In this document: piece by piece, positions 1 through 8,190 of the stretch
Layout: every line of letters begins with the position of its first letter
Position numbering within the stretch: the first letter of the stretch is position 1
Assembly: GCF_034009455.1 (NCBI RefSeq)
Contig: NZ_CP125380.1
Coordinates: 4,787,501 to 4,851,500, forward strand
DNA: 64,000 nucleotides
Source of the DNA: Pseudomonas sp. P5_109
GTDB taxonomy: Bacteria > Pseudomonadota > Gammaproteobacteria > Pseudomonadales > Pseudomonadaceae
Direction of reading: 5' to 3'
Notes under the pieces: model-generated
What the model saw: only the letters and a program-made list of their open reading frames with translations
Told to the model about the DNA's origin: nothing
Databases searched by the model: none
Made by a program: the position numbers and the translations under genes

Positions 1-541
1 GGCACTGATAGCTGATCTTCGGCCCCTGGCGTTGTGCCGCCAACTGACTGACCGCCAGCGCCAGATTGCCCCCGGCACTGTCACCGGCCACAGCCAGCCG
101 GCTGCCATCGACGCGCAGTTCAGCCGCGTGCTCGACCAACCAGCAGGTGGCCGCATAACAATCGAGTGGCGCTGCCGGGAATGGGTGCTCCGGGGCCAGT
201 CGGTAGGCGACCGATACCACCACCGCTTCGGTCTGCCGGGCCAGCGAGCGGCAAAGATTGTCGTGGGTATCGAGATTGCCCATGAGGAATCCGCCGCCGT
301 GGAAAAACACCAGCAACGGCAGGTTGGGCTCTTCCGATGGCCGGTACAGCCGTGCATCCAGTTCACCGTCCGCGCCAGCTACTTTCAGGTCGCGAACCTC
401 GCTCATCGGATCGCCGGGAATGGCCGGCAGCAGATTGTCGGAGAATTGCCGGTACTGGGCGGCATCGACCTGGCTGAAATCGGGCTCCGGGATGTCGCGA
501 AACTGCTGGAGTACTCCAGCGATCTGCTTATCGAGCGGCAT
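1..541 (-). CDS. Alpha/beta hydrolase, HSL (lipase family IV) type, 3' end beyond window
   Basis: The gene runs off the left edge; about 180 N-terminal residues are visible. They contain the oxyanion-hole motif HGGG (in LVFFHGGGFLMGN) and the nucleophile elbow GDSAGG, both typical of hormone-sensitive-lipase-like esterases. The catalytic Asp and His lie outside the window. The start at 541 has a GAGG 9 nt upstream; an ATG at 547 is too close to it. The gene overlaps the end of the upstream SDR gene by 14 nt, so the two are co-transcribed. In a steroid island it could hydrolyse a steroid ester or lactone, but that is inference from context only. Confidence 0.85.
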   Translation of the reverse strand, partial: MPLDKQIAGVLQQFRDIPEPDFSQVDAAQYRQFSDNLLPAIPGDPMSEVRDLKVAGADGELDARLYRPSEEPNLPLLVFFHGGGFLMGNLDTHDNLCRSLARQTEAVVVSVAYRLAPEHPFPAAPLDCYAATCWLVEHAAELRVDGSRLAVAGDSAGGNLALAVSQLAAQRQGPKISYQC

Positions 542-1367
542 GGGCATCGTCCTCTACGTCAGTCATTTGAAACTGCGGATTGGTTTCTCCCAGGATGCTT
601 TGCAGACGGCGTTCAAGGGCCGGTTTGAAACTCTTGTGGGGCAGGATCCAGAAACGCTTTTGCGCGACGGCGGCGAACACTTGCGCGGCCAGTTCCGCCG
701 GGGTCATACCCTGGCGAACGGTACTGTCGAGCAGTTGACTGAAGTCGGATCCGGCGGTGCCCACTTCCTGGTTCGACGCCATGATTTCACTGGCCACCGG
801 CCCCGGGCACAGTACCGAAACCGACACCGGTGCACCCAGCATGGCGAGTTCGTAATGCAGGGTTTCCGAGAGCGCGACCACGGCCTGCTTGGTCACGTTG
901 TACGGTGCCATCAACGGACTGCTGACCAGCCCGGCAAGGGACGCCGTGTTGATCACATGGGCTACCCGGCCCTGACTGAGCAGCAGCGGCACAAAGCTGC
1001 GAATGCCGTTGATCACGCCGTTGAGGTTGACGTTCAGTATGCGCTGCCATTGCGCCTCGGTGATTTCCCAGCTGAAGCCGGTTTGCATCACCCCGGCGTT
1101 GTTGAACAGCAGGTCGACCCCGCCAAAGTGCTCGACAGCCCGATCACGCAAGTGCTCGACCTGCTTCATATCGCCGACATCGGTGACGCAGGCAATCGCT
1201 TGCACACCGCGGGCCTTCAATTCGTCGCACAGGGCTTGCAGGCCCGCTGCATCCCGATCCGCCAGCACCAGGCGCATGCCCAGCGTCGCCGCGTGTTCGG
1301 CCAAGCCTCGACCAATACCACTGGCGGCTCCGGTAATCACCGCTACCGGCCCTTGTTCATTACTCAT
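528..1367 (-). CDS. Short-chain dehydrogenase/reductase (SDR)
   Basis: A 279-residue classical SDR. The N-terminus has the cofactor motif TGAASGIG; NNAG follows mid-protein, and the active-site Tyr-Lys is in YNVTK. The C-terminal extension past the Rossmann fold is about 30 residues longer than the minimal family. AGGAG stands 6 nt before the ATG. It is divergent from kshA across a 146-bp gap that holds a palindromic box (1427-1442), and it is followed by an overlapping esterase-like gene. A hydroxysteroid dehydrogenase role fits the neighbourhood, but the substrate cannot be read from the sequence. Confidence 0.88.
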   Translation of the reverse strand: MSNEQGPVAVITGAASGIGRGLAEHAATLGMRLVLADRDAAGLQALCDELKARGVQAIACVTDVGDMKQVEHLRDRAVEHFGGVDLLFNNAGVMQTGFSWEITEAQWQRILNVNLNGVINGIRSFVPLLLSQGRVAHVINTASLAGLVSSPLMAPYNVTKQAVVALSETLHYELAMLGAPVSVSVLCPGPVASEIMASNQEVGTAGSDFSQLLDSTVRQGMTPAELAAQVFAAVAQKRFWILPHKSFKPALERRLQSILGETNPQFQMTDVEDDAHAAR

Positions 1368-1426
1368 CGCCTACTCCTGCCATGGGTCCAATGTCGCCAG
1401 TAGAGCGGGCCAACCAAAAGCAGCCA

Positions 1427-1442
1427 TCGTCCATTCAGACGA
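1427..1442. promoter_or_regulatory. Candidate steroid-regulon operator, site A
   Basis: The site reads TCGTCC-ATTC-AGACGA, part of a wider perfect dyad ATCGTC-N6-GACGAT. It lies midway in the divergent SDR/kshA gap, 59 nt from the SDR start and 71 nt from the kshA start, so it could serve both promoters. Five related dyads occur in the same region (see findings). The binding protein is unknown; the LuxR-type regulator at 2694-3824 is the obvious candidate. Confidence 0.6.
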
Positions 1443-1513
1443 TGCCCGCTTTTACAGGGCCGGCAGAATCCGTTACATGCACCAAACCCGTGATCCCTTG
1501 GGAGAATAATAAG

Positions 1514-2557
1514 ATGAGTACCCTGCACCGCATCGAAGCCAAACTGCTGGAAGACCGCTACGCCCGTGGCTGGCATTGCCTGGGCCTGGCCGCGCAATAC
1601 CGCGACGGCAAGGCTCACCGCCTGGAGGTGTTCGGCACCCGTCTGGTCGCGTTCCAGGGTGAAGACGGCGAACTGCATATTCTTGATGGCTACTGCCCGC
1701 ACATGGGCGCGGACCTGAGCACCGGTTGCGTTGAAGGCAACTCGATCCGCTGCCCGTTCCACGCCTGGCGCTGGGGCGCCGATGGCGTGTGCGATGACAT
1801 TCCTTATGCCAAGCGCATTCCGCCACGGGCCAAGATCAAAAGCTGGCCGATCATGGAAGAAAACCAGCTGCTGTTCGTCTGGAACGACCCTGAAGGCAAC
1901 CCGCCGCTGCCGGAACAACGCATTCCGCGCATCGACGCCTGCTACAGCGACGAATGGGCGGCGTGGGAAGTCGCCGAGCTGCAGATTGGCACCAACTGCC
2001 GCGAACTGATCGACAACATCGCCGACATGGCGCACTTCGGTACTGTGCACGGCGCGCCGGTCGAAGAATTCATCAATATTTTCCAGGGCCACCTGGCCAC
2101 CCAGATCATGCGCGCCCGCAGTGAGCGCCTGTCCGGCGACAGCGTGTTGACCACCGAAGCCACCTATTTCGGCCCGGCCTATCAGATCACCGAAATGAAC
2201 GGCGCCATGAACGGCCAGCCGATCAATTCGATCCTGCTCAACTGCCACGTGCCGATCGACCTGGACAGCTTCACCCTGCGCTATGGCGTGCTGGTGAAGA
2301 AGATCCCGGGGCTCAGCGAAGAGCAGAACCAGGCGATGGCCAAGGCCTACGTGGCGCAGGCGCAGGCAGCCTTCTACGAAGACGTGGCCATCTGGCACAG
2401 CAAGACCCGCGTCGACAACCCGCTGCTGTGTGACGGCGACGGTCCGGTCTACCAGTTGCGTCGTTGGTACGAGCAGTTCTATACCGATGTGGAAGCGCTG
2501 TCGGCCGACGTTGCCGAACACAAAAAGTTTGTCGTGCGGGCCAGCGAACGGGTCTGA
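1514..2557 (+). CDS. kshA: 3-ketosteroid 9alpha-hydroxylase oxygenase subunit (Rieske non-haem iron)
   Basis: A 347-residue Rieske oxygenase. The [2Fe-2S] ligands are C61, H63, C80 and H83 (CPH ... CPFH). The mononuclear-iron facial triad is likely H174, H179 and D290. The text follows actinobacterial KshA closely as I recall it: RGWHCLGL, LDGYCPHMG, FHAWRWG, EATYFGP and GPVYQLRRWY. KshA hydroxylates 3-ketosteroids at C9, which with delta1-dehydrogenation opens ring B. The start MSTLHRIEAK is preceded by GGAGAATAATAAG; an in-frame upstream start at 1382 overlaps the promoter. The KshB reductase partner is not visible here. Confidence 0.9.
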   Translation: MSTLHRIEAKLLEDRYARGWHCLGLAAQYRDGKAHRLEVFGTRLVAFQGEDGELHILDGYCPHMGADLSTGCVEGNSIRCPFHAWRWGADGVCDDIPYAKRIPPRAKIKSWPIMEENQLLFVWNDPEGNPPLPEQRIPRIDACYSDEWAAWEVAELQIGTNCRELIDNIADMAHFGTVHGAPVEEFINIFQGHLATQIMRARSERLSGDSVLTTEATYFGPAYQITEMNGAMNGQPINSILLNCHVPIDLDSFTLRYGVLVKKIPGLSEEQNQAMAKAYVAQAQAAFYEDVAIWHSKTRVDNPLLCDGDGPVYQLRRWYEQFYTDVEALSADVAEHKKFVVRASERV

Positions 2558-2693
2558 CGTCAGCGGCTTTTCGCCCGCCCCGGGCCTGACCGGCAGCCGC
2601 CTGTCAGGCCCTGAGCCCGAGCGTTGCAAGGAGTCGATACCGGCGCTTATTCTCGGCCACCGCCAACGCTAATAATAAAAACGGTTTTTCCCT

Positions 2694-3824
2694 ATGCAGC
2701 AGAGCCTCAGCCTCGATACGTTCAGTGATTTGATCGGCAACCTCTATCAGGGTCCGCTGGAAAACATTCCCTGGGCCACCTTTCTCAATCAGCTCAACGT
2801 ACATCTGAACAGCAAGTACGTGACCTTCATCCTGCGCCCGCCCAGCGCCCACGTGGACGGTCTGATGGTCAATACCACCGGCACCTCGACCGAGGCGACC
2901 GCGTCGTACAACAAGCACTTTTTCAGCCTGGACCCCTTTGTCGACCTGCCCAACCGCCAGGTCGTGACCCTCGCCGAGTTCGTCTCCAATGACGACTGGC
3001 AGAACTCCGAGTTCTACAAGAACTTCCTCGAACCGGTGGACGTGTTCCACATTCTCGGCGCCGACATCAACACGGTCGACGGTGCCCAGTGCCGCATTCG
3101 CATCAGCCGCGGGCGTGATGACAAGCCTTTCGGCAATGAAGAAAAGGCCATGCTCACGCATTTCATTCCGCACCTGGAACGTTCGATCAAGATCCACATG
3201 CAACTCAACCGCATCGAAGCCGAGCGCAACCTGTACGCTGGCGCCGTGAACCAGATGGCGGTCGGCACGATCATCCTCGACGAGTCCGGCAAGGTGCTGC
3301 AGACCAACCAGGTCGCCGACCGGCTGATTCAGGAAAAGGACGGCATCAAGCTGGTCAACGATGGCCTGCAGGTCGGTACGGCGCGCGATACCCAGGAATT
3401 CCGTCGACTGGTCAAACAATCGCTGCTGTCGCAAAAGAGCAGCAACCCGTCGGTGGTCGAAGCCCTGCGCGTGCAGCGGCCATCCGGCAAAGCGGACCTG
3501 GGGATCATCGTGCGCTCGGTGCCATTGACCGACTGGAGCGAAGGCAAGCAGTGCCCGACCGTGGTGATTTTCATCAGTGACCCGGAACAACAGTCCACCG
3601 CACCGCAGGAGATCGTTCGCGCCCTGTTCGACTTCACCCCGGCGGAGACCCAGCTGGCGATGTTGCTGGCCAACGGCCTGACCCTCGACGAGGCTTCGGA
3701 AGAGCTGGGCATCAGCCGCAACACCTCGCGAGCCCACCTGCGTTCGACCTTCTCCAAGACCGGCGTGACCCGCCAGACCATGCTGGTGCGCCTGATCCTG
3801 CGCAGCGTGGCGACTCTCGGCTAA
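2694..3824 (+). CDS. LuxR-family transcriptional regulator, TesR-like
   Basis: A 376-residue protein with a C-terminal LuxR/GerE helix-turn-helix: FTPAETQLAMLLANG, then LTLDEASEELGISRNTSRAHLRS cut by the usual turn, and SKTGVTRQTMLVRLIL. The N-terminal 250 residues are not a receiver domain or an acyl-homoserine-lactone domain and include a PAS-like middle part. It follows kshA in the same direction after a 136-bp gap. The steroid degradation regulator TesR of Comamonas testosteroni belongs to the same LuxR type, so this is a likely activator of the island. No copy of the shared palindromic box was seen in front of it. No strong ribosome site precedes the ATG. Confidence 0.8.
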   Translation: MQQSLSLDTFSDLIGNLYQGPLENIPWATFLNQLNVHLNSKYVTFILRPPSAHVDGLMVNTTGTSTEATASYNKHFFSLDPFVDLPNRQVVTLAEFVSNDDWQNSEFYKNFLEPVDVFHILGADINTVDGAQCRIRISRGRDDKPFGNEEKAMLTHFIPHLERSIKIHMQLNRIEAERNLYAGAVNQMAVGTIILDESGKVLQTNQVADRLIQEKDGIKLVNDGLQVGTARDTQEFRRLVKQSLLSQKSSNPSVVEALRVQRPSGKADLGIIVRSVPLTDWSEGKQCPTVVIFISDPEQQSTAPQEIVRALFDFTPAETQLAMLLANGLTLDEASEELGISRNTSRAHLRSTFSKTGVTRQTMLVRLILRSVATLG

Positions 3825-3832
3825 CCCTCATT

Positions 3833-3862
3833 GCCGCCCTCGTCCGCTCGGACGATGGCGGC
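3833..3862. promoter_or_regulatory. Hairpin containing operator-like site B
   Basis: The core 3840-3855 reads TCGTCC-GCTC-GGACGA, a perfect match to the shared box, and lies 56 nt before nudE. It is embedded in a longer stem (GCCGCC ... GGCGGC) just after the regulator stop codon. With no T-tract following, it is a poor intrinsic terminator. It may be an operator, a 3' hairpin of the regulator mRNA, or both. Confidence 0.4.
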
Positions 3863-3911
3863 GCCCGTTGTACAGCGCACAGTGAGTTAATCCCAAACAG
3901 GGGACTACCCC

Positions 3912-4460
3912 ATGCGCAACTGCCCAACCATCCTCAAGACTGAACTGCTGGCGCAAAGCGGCCACTTTCAGATCGAAGCCCTGCACCTGCAATTCAGCAA
4001 CGGCCAGCAGCGGGTCTACGAACGCCTGCGCGGCACCGGTTATCGCTCGGTGATGCTGGTGGCGATGCCTGATCCAGAGCATGTGCTGCTGGTGCGCGAA
4101 TACGCGGTCGGTGTGGAAAAAACCATCCTCGGCCTGCCCAAGGGCGGCGCGGAGCCCGATGAAGACTACTTGCAGGCAGCGCAGCGCGAGCTGAGCGAAG
4201 AAGTCGGCATGCGCGCCGAACGCCTCACCGAACTGGGCGAGCTGACCCTGGCACCGGGGCACTTGTGCCACCGCTACCGGGTGGTGTTGGCCGAACAACT
4301 GAGCCCCTGCCAACTGCAAGGCGACGAACCCGAACCCCTGGAATGCCTGCGGGTACCCCTGGCACAAATCCCCGAACTGGTAGCCCGCGGCGAACTCCAT
4401 GAAGCCCGGGCCATTGCCGCGCTGTTCATGGCCATGGGCGCCCTCTCCCGACGCGGCTGA
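3912..4460 (+). CDS. nudE: Nudix hydrolase, ADP-compounds hydrolase NudE type
   Basis: A 182-residue Nudix protein with a full Nudix box, G-x5-E-x7-REL-x-EE-x-G, in GGAEPDEDYLQAAQRELSEE followed by VGM. The flanking LLVREYAVG and GLPKGG are typical of NudE, which hydrolyses ADP-ribose, NADH and related ADP compounds. Its stop codon is followed within 2 nt by a truncated unit of a tandem REP array. nudE is normally a housekeeping gene; its position 56 nt downstream of a site matching the steroid-cluster box is unexpected. Confidence 0.88.
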   Translation: MRNCPTILKTELLAQSGHFQIEALHLQFSNGQQRVYERLRGTGYRSVMLVAMPDPEHVLLVREYAVGVEKTILGLPKGGAEPDEDYLQAAQRELSEEVGMRAERLTELGELTLAPGHLCHRYRVVLAEQLSPCQLQGDEPEPLECLRVPLAQIPELVARGELHEARAIAALFMAMGALSRRG

Positions 4461-4461
4461 C

Positions 4462-5083
4462 GTGTGGGCTTGCTCGCGAAGAGGTCGGCACAGCCAACAT
4501 CTCCATCACCTGACACTCCGCCATCGCTGGCAAGCCAGCTCCTACAGGGGACTGCCGCCAGCCACAAATCCCGGGATCGCCCAACATCCTTGTGGGAGCG
4601 GGCTTGCTCGCGAAGAGGCCGGCACAGCCAACATCTCCATCGCCTGACACTCCGCCATCGCTGGCAAGCCAGCTCCTACAGGGGACTGCCGCCAGCCACA
4701 AATCCCGGGATCGCCCAACATCCTTGTGGGAGCGGGCTTGCTCGCGAAGAGGTCGGCACAGCCAACATCTCCATCACCTGACACTCCGCCATCGCTGGCA
4801 AGCCAGCTCCTACAGGGGACTGCCGCCAGCCACAAATCCCGGGATCGCCCAACATCCTTGTGGGAGCGGGCTTGCTCGCGAAGAGGCCGGCACAGCCAAC
4901 ATCTCCATCGCCTGACACTCCACCATCGCTGGCAAGCCAGCTCCTACAGGGGACTGCCGCCAGGCACAAATCCCGGGATCGCCCAACATCCTTGTGGGAG
5001 CGGGCTTGCTCGCGAAGAGGCCGGTACAGCCGACATTTACTTCGCCTGACACTCCGCCATCGCTGGCAAGCCAGCGTCTACAG
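4462..5083. repeat. Tandem array of 134-bp REP-pair units (about 5 copies)
   Basis: Full units start at about 4592, 4726, 4860 and 4994, with a shortened first copy at 4462 lacking part of the left arm. Each unit holds a TGTGGGAGCGGGCTTGCTCG arm, a spacer with CACAGCCAACATCTCC, an opposing arm (CGCTGGCAAGCCAGCTCCTACA) and a linker with AAATCCCGGGATCGCCCAAC. Copies are nearly identical, so duplication is recent. Open frames across it are artefacts of the repeat. Confidence 0.95.
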
Positions 5084-5111
5084 GGGGCGGGACAGCTTCA
5101 AATCGATCACC

Positions 5112-5127
5112 TAGTCCATTCGGACGA
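5112..5127. promoter_or_regulatory. Candidate steroid-regulon operator, site C
   Basis: The site reads TAGTCC-ATTC-GGACGA and ends 63 nt before the ATG of the 55-aa secreted protein at 5191. It is a full match to the consensus drawn from the six sites, at nearly the spacing seen in front of tesD and the 9287 SDR. Confidence 0.55.
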
Positions 5128-5190
5128 AGCCACTCGCTAACTACCGCAATAACCTGTCTCTACAACAATAAAACCGTGTCGAGACCCATC

Positions 5191-5358
5191 ATGCGCAAAT
5201 CTACTTGTGCTCTGTTCATCATCCTCTGTGCCGGTGCTTCCACCAGTCTGTGCCAACTGTTCAAGAATGAAGCCTACCGACCGACCACGGCCTACTTCAG
5301 CTGTTCGAGCACGGCGATCAATTGCTATCCACCCGTGGTGCGCAATCTGTTGCCTTGA
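5191..5358 (+). CDS. Small putative secreted protein, function unknown
   Basis: Fifty-five residues: a basic start (MRKSTC), a hydrophobic stretch FIILCAGASTSL, then a polar tail with further cysteines (SLCQLF, YFSCSS, INCYPP). This fits an exported peptide or a small lipoprotein-like product. It follows the 134-bp repeat array, carries site C 63 nt upstream, and ends just before a strong terminator, so it has the layout of a single-gene transcript. I do not recognise the family. An upstream GTG at 5176 is possible, but ATG 5191 gives the cleaner signal peptide. Confidence 0.6.
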   Translation: MRKSTCALFIILCAGASTSLCQLFKNEAYRPTTAYFSCSSTAINCYPPVVRNLLP

Positions 5359-5377
5359 GCACGGTTTCCACCGGCCA

Positions 5378-5410
5378 TAAAAAAACCACCGAATCATCGG
5401 TGGTTTTTTC
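5378..5410. terminator. Bidirectional intrinsic terminator
   Basis: An AAAAAACCACCGA / TCGGTGGTTTTTT stem with a small loop has A- and T-tracts on both sides. It lies between the convergent 55-aa protein gene and tesG and can end both transcripts. Confidence 0.9.
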
Positions 5411-5423
5411 GTTGCCGCAGTAA

Positions 5424-6458
5424 TCAGGTCGGCAGTACACCCCTGGCTCGCGACAGAGTCAGCGCCAGGTCTTCAATCATGTCCTCCTGGCCACCCACGG
5501 TTCCGCGCCGCCCCAACTCCACCAGCAGCTCACGCGCCGCAATACCGTACTTCTGCTCCGCCCGCTTGGCGAACAACAGGAACGAACTGTAAACCCCAGC
5601 ATAACCCAACGTCAGGGCATCACGATCCAGGCGGATCGGCTGGTCCATCATCGGTACCACCAGGTCTTCGGCCACGTCCATGATCTTGTACAGGTCGACG
5701 CCGCTGTTGACACCCATGCGTTCCAGCACCGCGACGAACACTTCCAGCGGCGTGTTGCCCGCCCCTGCGCCCAGGCCCGCAACCGAACCATCGATGCGCG
5801 CAGCACCGGCCTCGATCGCGGCCAGGGAGTTGGCGATGGCCATGCCCATGTTGTGGTGACCGTGGAAACCGACTTCAGTCCCGGCATTCAACCCGGCGCG
5901 CAGGGCACCGATCTTTTGCGTCACTTCATCAGGCAGCATGTAGCCCGCCGAGTCGGTGCAGTAGATGCAATTGGCGCCGTAGCTTTCCATCAGGCGTGCC
6001 TGCTCCAGCAGTTTCTCCGGGCTGACCATGTGCGCCATCATCAGGAAGCCGACGGTGTCCAGGCCCATCTTCGCCGACATGCCGATATGCTGCCCGGACA
6101 CGTCCGCCTCGGTGCAGTGAGTGGCCACGCGAATGGTCGAGACGCCGTGCTCATGGGCCATTCTCAGGTGATCGAGGGTGCCGATCCCCGGCAACAACAG
6201 GGCCGAGACCTTGGCCTGTTTCATCTGCGGGATCACCGCAGCGAAATATTCCTCGTCGCTGTGGGCCGGGAAACCGTAGTTAAGCGACGCCCCGCCGAGG
6301 CCATCGCCATGGGTGATTTCGATTAGCGGCACGCCGGCCGCATCGAGGCCGGTGGCCACCGAGACCATTTGTTCGATACTGATCTGGTGCTGTTTGGCGT
6401 GCATGCCGTCACGCAGGCTCATGTCGTGCAGACGGACGCTCTTACCTTGCAAATTCAT
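5424..6458 (-). CDS. tesG: 4-hydroxy-2-oxovalerate aldolase
   Basis: A 344-residue DmpG-type class II aldolase. Visible active-site residues are R16, D17 and H20 in SLRDGMH, and the metal-binding H199 and H201 in GFHGHHN. It cleaves 4-hydroxy-2-oxo acids to pyruvate and an aldehyde that is channelled to the partner dehydrogenase encoded just upstream (13-nt gap). GGAG stands 8 nt before the ATG. It is last in tesD-E-F-G. The Tes/Hsa naming rests on the steroid context; dmpG or hsaF would be equivalent. Confidence 0.93.
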   Translation of the reverse strand: MNLQGKSVRLHDMSLRDGMHAKQHQISIEQMVSVATGLDAAGVPLIEITHGDGLGGASLNYGFPAHSDEEYFAAVIPQMKQAKVSALLLPGIGTLDHLRMAHEHGVSTIRVATHCTEADVSGQHIGMSAKMGLDTVGFLMMAHMVSPEKLLEQARLMESYGANCIYCTDSAGYMLPDEVTQKIGALRAGLNAGTEVGFHGHHNMGMAIANSLAAIEAGAARIDGSVAGLGAGAGNTPLEVFVAVLERMGVNSGVDLYKIMDVAEDLVVPMMDQPIRLDRDALTLGYAGVYSSFLLFAKRAEQKYGIAARELLVELGRRGTVGGQEDMIEDLALTLSRARGVLPT

Positions 6459-6471
6459 CGGGATTCTCCAC

Positions 6472-7380
6472 TCAACGGACGGGCAGTTGCAGGGTGCCCT
6501 TGTGGGCTTCTTCGGCGAACATCTCGGCCGTGCGCAAACCGGCGGCGGTCATGATGTCGAGGTTGCCGGCGGACTTGGGCAGGAAATCGCCGAGGCCTTC
6601 GACCTCGATGAAGATCGACACCTTGCGCCCGTCGAACACCGGCCCGTTGATCAGCTTGTAGCCCGGCACATAACGCTGGACTTCGCGGACCATCTCCAGC
6701 ACCGAGGTGCGGATTGCGTCCTGGTTCGGTTCGTCATCGGTCAGGCAGTGGATGGTGTCGCGCATCATCAGCGGCGGCTCGGCCGGGTTGATCACGATGA
6801 TTGCCTTGCCGCGTCGGGCGCCGCCGATCTTCTCCACCGCTCCAGCCGTGGTGCGGGTGAATTCATCGATGTTCTGCCGCGTGCCCGGGCCGACCGAACC
6901 GGAGGACACCGTCGCGACGATTTCGCCGTAGCCCACCGGTTGTACCCGCGACACTGCCGCCACCATCGGGATGGTCGCCTGGCCACCGCAAGTAACCATG
7001 TTGACGTTCATCGCCAGGCTCGAGGCGTGCTCCTTGAGGTTGACCGGCGGCACGCAGTACGGGCCGATGGCCGCCGGCGTGAGGTCGATCATGATCACCC
7101 CCAGTTCGTTGAGCTTGCGGCTGTTTTCCGCATGCACGTAAGCCGAGGTGGCATCGAAGGCGATGCGAATGTCATCGTCGAGCACGTGCGGCAGCAAGCC
7201 GTCGACACCACCGGCGGTGGTTTTGATGCCCATTTCGCGGGCACGCTTCAGGCCTTCGGATTCAGGGTCGACGCCGACCATCCACACCGGTTCGATCCAT
7301 TCCGATCGGCACATTTTCATCAGCAGATCGGTGCCGATGTTGCCCGGGCCGATAATGGCCGCTCTGAGTTTTTTGCTCAT
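6472..7380 (-). CDS. tesF: Acetaldehyde/propionaldehyde dehydrogenase, CoA-acylating
   Basis: A 302-residue DmpF/BphJ-type enzyme. It has the NAD-binding GPGNIGT at residues 11-17 and a catalytic Cys at 131 in [11 protein letters not shown]. It turns the aldehyde released by the aldolase into acyl-CoA. In steroid A-ring catabolism that aldehyde is propionaldehyde. The start [11 protein letters not shown] has GGAG about 9 nt upstream; an in-frame codon at 7395 is less likely. It is operonic with tesE upstream and tesG downstream. Confidence 0.93.
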   Translation of the reverse strand: MSKKLRAAIIGPGNIGTDLLMKMCRSEWIEPVWMVGVDPESEGLKRAREMGIKTTAGGVDGLLPHVLDDDIRIAFDATSAYVHAENSRKLNELGVIMIDLTPAAIGPYCVPPVNLKEHASSLAMNVNMVTCGGQATIPMVAAVSRVQPVGYGEIVATVSSGSVGPGTRQNIDEFTRTTAGAVEKIGGARRGKAIIVINPAEPPLMMRDTIHCLTDDEPNQDAIRTSVLEMVREVQRYVPGYKLINGPVFDGRKVSIFIEVEGLGDFLPKSAGNLDIMTAAGLRTAEMFAEEAHKGTLQLPVR

Positions 7381-7398
7381 GGGGTCAAACTCCAAAAG

Positions 7399-8190
7399 TC
7401 AGGCGCAGAAAGACACCCGGGCACTGCCCAGGCCGTCGATAGTCAGCGAAAAAAGGTCGCCGGCACGGGCCGGTTCCAGCGGTACCAGGGAGCCGGACAG
7501 GATGATTTCCCCGGCTTTGAACGGAATGCCGAAGGCGCCCAGGGTGTTGGCCAGCCAGGCCACCGCCGTCAACGGATTGCCCTGCACCGCCGAACCCAGG
7601 CCTTCACTCAGCGGCTCACCGTTCTTGAACACGCGCATGCGCAAGTTCGGCAGGTCCAGCTCACGGGGATCGACCTTGCTGTCGCCCAACACGAATACAC
7701 CGCAGGAGGCGTTGTCAGCGACCGTGTCCTGGATGCGGATGCGCCAGTCGTGAATCCGCGAATCGACGATTTCGAAGCACGGCATCACGTACTCGGTGGC
7801 GGCCAGCACGTCGGCCTCGGTGATGCCGGGGCCGACCAGATCATGCTTGAGCTTGAAGGCGATCTCGCCCTCGGCCCGGGGCTGAATCAACTTGTTCGCC
7901 GACAGGGAAATCCGCGCATCGTCATCGAACGACATCTGCCGCGTGATGAAGCCGAAATCCGGCTGATGCACGTTGAGCATCTGCTGGACCGCCGCCGAGG
8001 TGACGCCGATTTTCTTGCCGACGATCTGGTCACCGGCCGCCACCCGACGCTCAATGGCGTACAGGGAAATGTGATAGGCGTCTTCGATGCTGATCGACGG
8101 CCAGCGCTCGGTCAGCGGCGCCAGGGTGGAGCCGCTGAGCAGCGCCTGATAAAGCTCTTCGCCGAACTCACGGCGCAATTGCACGCTCAT
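7399..8190 (-). CDS. tesE: 2-hydroxypenta-2,4-dienoate-type hydratase
   Basis: A 263-residue member of the MhpD/DmpE family (2-oxopent-4-enoate hydratase). Typical text includes GKKIGVTS, the acidic metal site region AEGEIAFKL, and EIVDSRI. It hydrates the dienoate released by the TesD hydrolase to a 4-hydroxy-2-oxo acid for TesG. AGGAGG precedes ATG 8190 by 8 nt, and the ATG overlaps the tesD stop as ATGA, indicating translational coupling. Confidence 0.92.
   Translation of the reverse strand: MSVQLRREFGEELYQALLSGSTLAPLTERWPSISIEDAYHISLYAIERRVAAGDQIVGKKIGVTSAAVQQMLNVHQPDFGFITRQMSFDDDARISLSANKLIQPRAEGEIAFKLKHDLVGPGITEADVLAATEYVMPCFEIVDSRIHDWRIRIQDTVADNASCGVFVLGDSKVDPRELDLPNLRMRVFKNGEPLSEGLGSAVQGNPLTAVAWLANTLGAFGIPFKAGEIILSGSLVPLEPARAGDLFSLTIDGLGSARVSFCA

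Noticed and set aside
3833..3862. Hairpin after the LuxR gene as an ordinary terminator
   Set aside because: No T-tract follows, and its centre matches the shared operator box; recorded as regulatory instead.
4462..5083. Regular repeats that look like a CRISPR array
   Set aside because: The spacers are nearly identical and the repeats are inverted REP arms; no cas genes are present.
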